From contig OY727102.1 in the NCBI GenBank assembly GCA_963402885.1, positions 14,942,001-15,006,000 of the forward strand: a stretch of DNA of 64,000 bases, given 5' to 3'. How positions within the stretch are numbered: position 1 is the first letter of the stretch; every line of letters starts with the position of its first letter. Shown here in pieces: positions 15,001 to 27,000 of this stretch. The notes below the pieces were generated by a model. It did no database searches. It was not told the DNA's origin and saw only the letters and a program-made list of their open reading frames with translations. Made by a program: the position numbers and the translations under genes. This DNA comes from Antedon bifida. Lineage: Eukaryota > Echinodermata > Crinoidea > Comatulida > Antedonidae.

Positions 15001-18000
15001 GTATTTATCAACAAATATCTTGGCTGGTGTTTATGTAATTTAGTTTTATGTGTTAGTTTATGTAAATTTTTAGTACTCAGCGAACAGTAAATAAATAAAG
15101 CATAATCCATTAAAAGTTGAAACTCTGTTTAAGTTTTACAGTTATTAGTTCAATAAAAAACCATGTCGACAATAACAACACCATAAATTGACTACTCACA
15201 GAACTATCACTGGAATATCTAAATTCAATATAAGCAGATGATGTACTCTGAATTTCTAATTTAAGACCATAAAACATCTTAATGTTGTCAGCCGCTGAGA
15301 CTTTACTGATGATAAACCCATTACAATCTAATGTAGGCTTCACCCAAGCACTGATAGAGAACCCTGATGTAATCACTGATGGGGCTAGATGGTATTCGGC
15401 AGCCACTGGCAGGTATGAATCTGAAGGCAAAAAAATCAAATCTAGGCTTAGCAAGAAAAATTACTGGTACATTATAAAATAAAACAAATATGATATTTAT
15501 TATTATTGTTTAAATTAAGTTGTTTTTTCTTGGATTATAAGTTCCCAGTATTAATAAACTGAAGATTTTACCAAGTACAGTATTATTACCAAAAAATGAA
15601 GCTAGGCTACTAGACATGTAAACACATTATTGTATAACTGAAAGATGTAATGGTTATTGTTTAAAGATCTACTGAATTAGAAATATGTCAGCTAGATGCT
15701 ATGATATAAATTGAATAGATTAAAATTTAATTTGTTCTTGAAATAGTTATTTTTAAAAACCCAATAACAATAATTGAATCAGATACTCTGGGAACATACC
15801 TGATCCTCCAGAAAATGAAAACACATTTGTTCCTGTGTGAGGTCGTCGTTGGTCAGGAACTGATATAACTCCACCGCCAGGTATGTATTCAGCCACAAAC
15901 AACAAGTCGGTCACAGATGGTAAACCACCAGATATAGAATCTGTGAAAACTTCCCATAATGCCTAGACAAATAAATCAAGTTTTACTTGAATTATTATTA
16001 TATTGTTAAATTTCTCTTCTGAACCACTTTGGAAATCAATACTTTAGACAGCATAAAAAAATAAATTAATGTAAGAAGATTATATCAATGTACATACATT
16101 ATACAGAAGGAATGAATGGCAAGTTACTTGGAGATTATGCATTATTATACATTTAAATATATCTTTGCTATTTGATTTGTTGATTACAATTCGACTGCCA
16201 AGCATTAGTTGAATCCATCCTTACAAATGGAGTACATTTCACGTCCAGGTTTGTGCCGACATTTTGAGAATTTGTGTGCAATGAAGCGTTTGGCGCAGTG
16301 TGTTGGACTACTGATCGTGAGACCGAGGTTCGAATCCAACTCTCGCCGCATTGCTTGTATCCGTAGGCAAGATACTTTACTTACGTTTGCCTCTCTCCAC
16401 CCAGGTGTATAAATGGGTACCCGGTTAGATCAAGACACAACTTTGCGCTGATTACTAGCTGCATTATGGAAGCATGTTTCCATACGTGTTTGATCCAAAA
16501 AAATGACTGGGGTAATAATGTTCAGCGTATTGAGAGCTTGCTTATATGCGCTATATAATAATGAACTATTATTATTATGACCAGTGTTTAAAATAAATAA
16601 AACTGTATACATTCACATTTATTCAGCAATGTATAGTTATATTGTTACATACAATATTACAAAAATCTTACAGAGAAAAGTTTATTTTCTGTAGTGATAA
16701 GACCCTTGGAAAAAAAATCACAAAGAAAATCATTAAGTAAAGTTTCATACAAGTTGAAAAAAGAATATAATAAAATATTTACCCCAACATCTGAAAACAG
16801 TCCCTGGTCTCTAACAATGGTGAAACTTGTTTCCGCAATCGATTCATCTCCTGAATAAAAATCTTCAGCAACATTTTTTTCTCGAGAGTTTGAAGGGAAT
16901 CTTAAGACTCCATAAGGGTCGTCATTTGGCAAGATTGTGATCACCACTGATAAAGGTCCAGTCTCAGAGAGTCTTGGTACATCATTTGGATATCCACCTG
17001 TGTTACAGAACATCAAATACAGCTGTTAATTGTATTCATGCCTTAGATAAATACTTATTTAGACAGTGGTGGATACAGGATATTGAAGAAAAAAAAAGGG
17101 GAAGGATTGGGGTGGGGCAAGACCTAAAAAATGTGAAATGAAAGGCTGAGCTTAATATGATGTCCTATCTTTTACATTACAATTTGTGAAATTTAGGATG
17201 GTAGGTGGGGCCCAGGCTGGTGGTATCCACCACTGTCAGACATACACACTCATTAGATAAACATATTTGTTAACATAAAATAATTTGAAGATCTACGTAA
17301 AAGTAGACGTTACCGGTCCCTCATATCTCGTACAGATAAGTTCTGCAACAGCTTCCGTTCCGCTGTTGGGGCACAGAATGTACGAGAATGATATTACTTT
17401 TTTTGTCGAGATGGTTGTACTTTTTTTTATTTGTAAGTATTTGTGTCTCAGAGGAACACAATTTTCTATGTATGTTATATATATGCAAATGATGATATGA
17501 TTATATATATGATAATGGAAATGATGTTTCCACTGATAAACAAATATGAACTGTATTTCATTGCTTTATCAAAAGACATTAAAAATGGAATCATCTTTCT
17601 TAAACGCATTTATAAATGGTCAACTAACCTGAAACATTTACAAGCTGGACTTCATAATACTCAGTAAATTCAGGAATGGAATCAGCCAAAACGTTGATAC
17701 TTAGAACTTGTTGTGATTGACGGTCAGCAAATTCCAAAATGCCCTCAACCTTCTCAAACTCTTGCTCTTCATTGACCATGTCGAGAGTACCGTTATAAAC
17801 TATTTGCCATCCAACTTGTACAACACCATAATACCCTCTATCTCTTTGAACACTGTGTATATAAAAATGATTACATGGTTGTATAATATAGTATTAAAAT
17901 ACAATTAGACAGCACAAAATCAACAATTAGGAGGATACTGTATTAACAATATTATAACATACATCCTTATTTATACCTAAGATACTAAAATAAATTGTGC

Positions 18001-21000
18001 TTGGAATTGAATACCCATTTGAATCCTTGTGCCAGAAAAACAATGTATGTAAAGTATCTAAAGCTCTGTACACTATCAAACGTTATGTGACAAAAAAGTG
18101 TGCTATGGACATGATGCCATATCACTACCATATTTGGCCACATCACACTTTTTTTATAGTGTACAGAGCTTAAGTCAATAAAGTACTGTAAGCAAATATT
18201 TCAAATTATGTCATGAATGTTATACTAAAACAGCTTAACTGTCGCTTCCATGATGTATTGAATACAGTAGCAATTGATGCAATTAACTTGTTAGAAAACA
18301 TAAGACGCAGGAAAAAATGGAATAAAATATTGTATTACGTACAAGAAGTCAACAGATACGCCTTCAGTTTGTGCTGTCTGGAACAACGGTTGACTGAAAC
18401 TAAAGATACCACTTGCATCGTCATTAGGTACTATGGTAACCGTTGCTACAGGTTCACCATATACAACAACATCACCTACGATGAAAAAAGATGTAACATA
18501 AGAAAACTGTAAACATTTAACGCTTTCTGAAACTATTAATAGACGATGAAATAATGATAGGAGAATGAGAAGTGGTCAAACTTTAGATGAATTTGCTACA
18601 GTGTGTATTTCCTAATTCTTGCACAAAGTAATTGCTTTTAACTCTAGCAAAACTTAAAATGTGTATAGAAAAATTCTTGAAATTAGATCTGAATAATGTG
18701 TTAACAATATTTGTGCCATACAAATAAATAATACCGGTATGTATTCTCATTTTTTTTTACTGTTATTGGTATTGTTTTCATATCATTTTCCTTTTTTTCA
18801 GTGTTTAAATTTAATAAATAAAAAAGACAATCTGTTAATACCCATTAATAAAAACACAACACCATCAAAGCTTAAACAATTCTATGAATGGCATTCAACC
18901 AAAGATTGAGTGTAAATGCTCAATTATGTAAATTAGAATCCTTAATTAAAAAAATTGGCTGAAGAAATAAAGGTCAAAATCAAGAAATTGAGGAAAGGGT
19001 CGAAAAAGAGCCAAACTAAACCAGCTACTCTGAGAGTCTAATAAACCAAATTTTCAAAAAATAACTTCACTGCTTTTCAATTCAGATGGATTTTAGAATA
19101 TCAAATTGAAAATGTAGTTAAACCAACCAGGCAATGCAAAGAATACATGCATCTTTTTCAGTACATTATATACATTTTTTTTATTGTAGAAGTCTGCTTA
19201 GCCGGAAGGTTAGGTTTAGTAGGAATTACTATGCATGTATTAAAAAAAAATCATGCAATAAATGTTTATTCAATAAATACTTACGTCCTCCAAAACTAAG
19301 GACTTTAAACAAAACAAAAAAGACAAGAAAAATAGGAGTAAAGAAACAAAAGTTAAAGAAAATATTTAATTTAGTTTTATGGAAATTCATGCTCAGTTCA
19401 GTGAAGTTAAATGCTTATTCTACTCTTTAAAATGTATTTTGGAAACAAGGCTAAAACAGATTATTTTCAAGTCCCACAATTGCATTTGGGAGACAGTACT
19501 AAAAAAGTAATATTAGCCATTACGACCTGTGACCCCAAAATTCAAACATCACCATGTTGGTGAAATGTTTACGCTGCAGTACATCTAGCTAGTATTACAG
19601 TTTCAATCTAAGCTCGGTCTACGCTATTAAACTTTATGTGAACAAAAAATGTGCCCATATATGAACATAATGATGTCATATCACTACCATATTTGAGCAT
19701 ATCACTAGCATATTTGGGCACATCACACACATAGTTTGATAGTGTAGACAGAGCTTTACTTTAATTGAGTCAACTAGAGAGATATTATTTTTTTTTCTTT
19801 AAACAAATTAAATGTATATTAAAAATATGTTTCTTACCTATAGGATTGAAGAGTTCTACAATAAAAACTTCAGCTTCTTCTGGGTTGTCATCCTGAAGAA
19901 TTGACAGTGTTATTGTCTGAACTTTAACCCCGATCGAAAATGTCAAAATCCCAGACGCATTCTCATAGTCTTGTCGTTGATCCAGAGCGGTGACACTAAC
20001 TGTTCTATACTGAACTGACACAACGTCGGTGGCAGTACCATTGCGTCTTACACTAAGAACGACTGCACTGGGCTCCATGGCATCAACTTCTACTGGTTCT
20101 AAAAATGGCATTGTAATAGAAAACATCAATGTTTTAATGAAGATTTCATTTTTTAATATACTGCATTACAATACAATATTGCATATCTTTAAAATAAAAA
20201 ACAATTAAATCTAAAAAGAACCCACCCTAGATGTAGTGCCACCTCATCTATACACTGGCATTTTTAACAAACATAATTTGAAATTGTTATATCAAAACAA
20301 TAACAGTTTTTATTTAATGAAACAAAAATTAGTATTTTCTCAACTACGAACATATATCGGATCATACAGGAACCTTTTTGAACTAAAGGAATAATATTTT
20401 GTACAACCAGCATTTTTGTAATATTGTGTTTCATGACAAATTTAAACAGTGATATTAAGCTTACCTTCAAAGAAGATGGCATCATCATTTTTATTGATGT
20501 TAAGGTATGCTTCTGCATTTGTGCCAATTTCACTACCACCCGTAGCATCGTGCAAAGTTATTGTAAACTGTTCAGATGCTTCTGGAATCTAAAAAAAGCA
20601 AAAGATGATGTTAATAAAAGTTTTTTTAACTTATTTATACTGTATTATAAATATATATAAAAATATTTAATATAATAAACATTATGATTATTCGATATTA
20701 CTACAAAATATTATTGTAAAAATGTTTACCTGATCATCTTGGGATGAGATTTCGATGTAAGCTAAAGTTTGACCTTCAACGAATGTTAGTGACCCATTCA
20801 CTGGGTTTACATCAATAGGTGACATTTGAGGCGACACAGTCCACGACACTGTCACAGTTGTAAAGGAGCCTTCTGAACGAATGACTGGAAAACGTGCAAG
20901 TTCTAATGGTGTTCCTTTACTCTCATCAATATAAATAACAGTTGGAGTTTGTTCAAATTGGAACACACCATACGGCTTGTCATTCTCTAAAATTGTTACC

Positions 21001-24000
21001 ATTATGTTTGAATTCGGTCCGATTTCACTCGGTACTGAACCAAAACTTTGAAGAGTAAAGTTAAAAACCTCATCTAACTCAGGGATATCATCATCAAATG
21101 CAAGGAAAGAAATGTTTTTGATTGTTTCACCAGGTTCAAAGGTCACAACATTTGGCACATTGATAAAATCAACAATATTTGATTGCCCTGAGGTGTCAAC
21201 CATAGAATACATAACTTCACGCGTCGCTAGAGCTGATCCGGTACGGATAATTGAAACTTGAATAACCTGAAAGGATTCGGTTGTCACGTATGGTCCTGAA
21301 GAGAAAGAAGCAAATTCGAAAACTCCTCCAGGGTCATCGTTTTCAAGGATAGTAATCTCAGCTGTCACGGATCCTTCTTTGAGTCGCTGGTTGTCAGGGT
21401 TTATACTGTACAATTCCACTTGAAAGAGCTCCCCAAGTTCAGCAAAATCATCAGCATTAATTTGAATATATATGTACCCTCTTGCAACACCTAGAAAAAA
21501 GAAGTCAACAATAAAAAATATAAATCTGAAATATTTCTTAATCTAGTAATCAATTTCAAGAAAATGTTCCTGTAATTTCAATGTTTTTTTTATATTTTAT
21601 AAGTTAAGGTAACATCTTTAAAAAAAAATGTAATCTGGTAAACCGGGCTTTATTTAATGTCTTTAGGCACATGTGGCCAAGGATTACCAATAGTAAACTA
21701 ATCACTGTCCTATCAGATAGGTTGTAATTCCCCTGATACAGGGGCTATTTTGTGAACCAGTTCTCCTTACTCGTCTCGATTGATGATGAGCTGGGTTCTT
21801 TAAAGTGCACACAGGTTTAACTGTGTACACCTGACCTACTGTTTATAGTCCATATCCGAGAAGACATGTTCCACCACCAGAACAAGTCAGCCTCGAACCC
21901 ATGCCGATATTGTTGGCTCTTTAGGCACGGTATTTTTACAGTATTCTACTATCAATTATTCTCTTGTAAAATACTACAGTAGCCAATATAACATGTGAAA
22001 CATGATATTTACTGGAGGTTGCCTCTAGCTTACCTGGTGGCATGTAAACTGTTCCAGATGATGGGGACAAATCAGTAATTCTGTCTGTAGAGTTACCACC
22101 AACCTCTAACACACGCCATAGAAGTGATACGTAACCAGATGTACCTTCTCTTGTTAAATTCAATTGAATCTAAAAAATTAACAATTTTTTCACATCTTAT
22201 AAACCAAAATATAAATCCATAAACCATATATAACCATAAACAAACAAATAGAAAACATAATATTTTAGTTAATTAGTTTGCAACAAAACAGAAGTTTAAC
22301 AATTTTTTAAACCCTAGGACTTGTTAAAGCTCCAGAGATAATGTACAGTATTATTACAACTTGTCCCATATTCATCTATGAACGTACAGTGAGCTGTTAG
22401 CTCATTTTACTAAGCCTTGGCCTTATGTGGTAGGGTGGCCAGTTCCTATCCATGCCACCTTATAGTCCCTAGTATTTTCAACCAGGTACTCATTAACAGC
22501 TGAGTAGACTGGGAGTTGTCGAGAATTGAATCTAGGCCTCTCTGTATGACAGTCAAGTGTCCTAACCACTCGTCTACCCAACTCCAACAAAAATATTTGT
22601 GAACAATATTAATGGTGAATTATGCCGATATGTTTTGTGTATAAACATGAATAAATATACATTCTACAAACTCTCTAAAATTTAAAGAAGAAATTATTAT
22701 TCAGTATACAAACCGTAAGAGCATCTTCCTCTGGTTCCTCAACCTCTAACTTAAGACTATTCTGATCAAATCCAACATCACCATTAGCCTCTGCTGGTGA
22801 CACTTCCAAAGATACAACATCTTTTACTCCAATACGTGGGCTGGATGGTGGCAGTATGGTATCGTAGTTCAGAAGATCTACCTCTTGTATGGTTGCCTTG
22901 AAGACTGCATTGACACTGAGGTACGCATCATTTTGAATATTGATAGAGAATCTATGAATGGAGAGATCTTGAGGAAATACAGTGGTTTCTGAAGCAATAT
23001 CCAAAATATCTGAAAGTAGACATTTTTCTTGATTAAAAATGGTTAAGTTTAATAACATATTGAGGTTATTATAAATCTAACTGCAAGAATAAAAATAATT
23101 GTTAACATCAACTACTACTGTACAATTTTATTTTCAAGTATATTTCTATGTAAAACATGGATTAAAGACACCAGAAAAAAAAACATATTACTGAGCCATG
23201 TGTACAAATCTGTCATGCCAAGATATATATATATACTGTACTGTGTAATTGGTAAAATCATCTTTTATTTCAAATAAACATAAGAATGTAACAAACATCC
23301 CAGATCAAGCATATGCAAAGAAAAAACAGACAACAAATACAAAACACTTACTAATAAGAAGGTAAAAATATTAGAAAACACACCCAAAAGGCATACAATG
23401 TGGTTTGTTATAAAAATTTACATTTAAATTAGGGAATAGTTTTCTCAGAATAAAAAAATTCTCCCAAACCAAACTTTTCCCAAGTCTCAATTATTAAGGT
23501 AACACATTCTATAGCTAAAAGACCATGTTACATCCTTATTAATGCTGACAGTACATAAAATACAACCTGAAAACGATGTCTGTGTTATCTTCAATCTTAC
23601 CTTCAATTCTTATTGTTGACTCTTCCTCATCTGGAAGTTCATATGTTACAGTAACATTGACTAGAATATCTCCTATTAATCCTCCACCTCTAGTCAGAGT
23701 TAACTTTAATTTTCGAGGTGACTCAGAGGCTGCAATACTTTGATCAATGTCAGATGAAAACTGAATAACACCATAAACATCGTCACTATCAACGAGCAGC
23801 AACTGACCTTCAGTTGGCGCTCTCACAGATGCTCCACCAGTTACCGTTGATGGAAGAATTCTAACAATATATCTCTCGGCTTCTTCTGGAATGTTATCGT
23901 CAATAAAAGTTATATTAATTTCTGAAGATGTTTGTCCTTCAGAAAAATAAACAACTCCTTCAGAAGGAATCAAATCATTGCTAATATCATCAGTGTTCGA

Positions 24001-27000
24001 ATCATTTCTAACAATCTCATAATTTATGCTGACATCGCCAAATGTCCCGCCAAATCTTTCAACAATAAAATTTGTATTTACACCGGTGTCTTCACCAGTC
24101 GTCACATACAGGGATGAATCTTTCAAAAATAGCACTCCATTTTGATCATCATTTCCTAAAATTGTTAAAACAGCTACAGATGGCTCAGCAATGACAGCAT
24201 TTGAGCTGGAGTTTGCAAGAATAATTTCAAAGTCTTCACCAATTTCTGGTATATTATCGGATAAAATTGTAATAGTGATTGTTTTAGTATATTCTCTTGG
24301 TAAGAAAGTCAAGGTGCCATTTGATGCTACTGCGTCCAGTCCTAGAGTTCCAGAACTGGAACCCATAAAATAACCTACTGTGACAGTCTCATCATCTGGG
24401 CCTAGCTGAGTAACTCCATCTTCTGCTAGGCCTCTGTTAACAGTTATCAAAGCAGTACCAGCATCCTCTTCATACAAGTAAAATGCCTGGGCGAACCGCA
24501 GTGGACTATCATTTTTCAAAATCTTTACAGTTATTTTTGACAATGATCCATCTAACTTGGCACCATCTGTTGCTTCTAATAACCTTATTTCAAATGTTTC
24601 CTCATTCTCAGGTATCTAGTAAACAAAAACAAATTTAAACGGTGGTAAACTGAAATATTTATTTTATTTCAATTGTACTGTACATCCAACAGCCAATTAC
24701 ATGATGTCTGTAACAGTAACATTTTAAAAATTCATATTATTACACAAAAAAATGATTGGTATAGTACATTAAAACTATAAAAGTTACACACATAATAAAG
24801 ATAAAAGTACTGACAGTATTAATATTATTACATACACAAAATAAATAATTTAATGGCTTCTTTAATTCCTTGAAACATATATTGTTTTAAGCTAATTTTT
24901 CAACTTAATAAAAATAATATATTCTTTATTAATTTACTGTACATCATACAATGGTGTAATGATTTGTTAAAATGAATGTAAATAGAAAATTAATTTTAAC
25001 CTGGATTGAGATGTTTTAAAGATTGCTTATTTTATCCAATCTAATTCAAGTAACTGCAAATGGTCGGTCAGGTATTTTACTATTTGTAGATTGATTGGAA
25101 TTGCGTATGGAAAAAGGATAATGACGAACACTCTACCTGGTCTGGAATTATACGAAGTGACAATATGCTTTCACTTTGATTATTCTTGAAAACCACTGAG
25201 CCAGAAGAAGGTAAAATGTCATCAGGACCACTGCCATCAGTTAGTTCAATACCTATTATCTGGAGAGAGTTCAAACAAGACAAAATATTAGTAAAAGATA
25301 TTAGAACTGTTTACAATGCACTCTGTAGATGTGTAAAAAGTGAAAACTTGAATTGATATTTCTGTTTGTTTAATTAAAATACATAAGTATAACATATTAA
25401 ATTTGGATCACTATAATCTTTTATGAGCAATTCAAATTATTTTTATGAAGGCATTTTATTGGAGCTATCTTTAAGACTAGCAATATATATTATTTGTCAT
25501 ACCTTACCAACACTTAAAATGTTGTAATAAACCTTTAATATCCAATTATGGTATAGAATTTAATTTAGTCCAGTAAAATTTACCTCAAATGTGGCAGATA
25601 CCGATGAGAATGCTCCTCGTTCACGAGAACAGGTTACATTAATGATGGTTCCTTCAAATGGATCTTCAGAGATGACCAATGGCCCAACCTATAATGAAAC
25701 AGAACATAACTGTCAAAACCTCTTTCTTTAATTCTTTTTTACAATGTCCAGTACAGGACCAAGATCAGCATACTGGCACAGCAGATGTAACACATGTACT
25801 GTACACAGAACAGGTGTACATCAGATGGACAATTTAATGAAAGAGGTCTTAAACCCTTAAACCCATGCCTTTATAATCATAATCTAGCCATTCCTACAGA
25901 TTCTGCTCTCGTCTAGAAGCTCTTGTCTATCCAGAACCCGTCTCTGCACAGATACAGGACCATTTTTGAGAAGTTTGTCAGGATTTTAAAAGAATGAGGA
26001 GACTGTATTTTTATTTTCTGGAATATTAAATACAGTGTTATTAATCATTTTAAAACAATTACTAATTTAGCTTTGAACAAGCTCCACAACTTACTGAAGA
26101 AAAACCAATAATACCATAAGCATCATCATTAGATTCTATTGTAACCCTTGAGATGCCTTGACTAACAGTTACTTGTCCAGCACCAGACAAGACACTAAGT
26201 TCAAAGGTGAAGACTTCATCATCCTCTGGTATATCATCATTCAGTATGTACCATGTTGTTTCTATTGTTTCCACTGCATCTCCTGCACTAAATTCTATAA
26301 ACTGATTGTATGGCACTCTGAAATCATTTACAATTCCTTCTGTAGGCTAAAAAACAAAGAAAATTGAATGGTTGGAATGTCCTAACAAGAGTTTGAAGGA
26401 AATCTGATAAAACTCCTAGAAAATAGGAAGCCTTTTGCCATTTTTCCCTGACTGTATGTTGTTGAAAAATATGGCAATGTTATATGTGTTATAGTTAATA
26501 GCAAAAATTCCAAGTTTGGTATATGGACCATGCTTGATGAACACAGGCTACCAGTACCAAGCACTAATTTATTAATAAACTTGAAACACTTACCCAATAT
26601 CAAAGATTATCACCAATTTTCTACTGTGGACCCGATTTTATAATTTATAAAATAATACTGTATGATAGATAGTCACATATGGCAGGGGTCCAAGACCCAC
26701 ATTAGGTCCCTTGTGGGGTTAGTGAGGCTCAATGGCTTTAAATGCACTAATCCTTTTTAAGTTTTTCTTTTACATTTTCCGTAATTATTTTCTATGATAA
26801 AGCAAAACTATAACATTATGTACAATAGAGCTGGCTAGTACCAGATAAGGTTCCACTGTACAACCATAACATTTTTGACATACTGTAATAGTACAGTATT
26901 CATATTTAAGCGTTCGATGTTTTGTCACAAATATATTGTGTAACATCATACGGTCATACTGTATATTCAAATTCTATTCCATAAATAAGAAGTTTAAACC

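Noticed and set aside
18213-18512. Plus-strand frame of 99 codons
   Set aside because: It is antisense to ADGRV1 exon 11 and has no family motifs.
22512-22585. Functional tRNA gene
   Set aside because: The acceptor stem pairs but the T arm does not and the B box is degenerate. The sequence continues into a SINE body.
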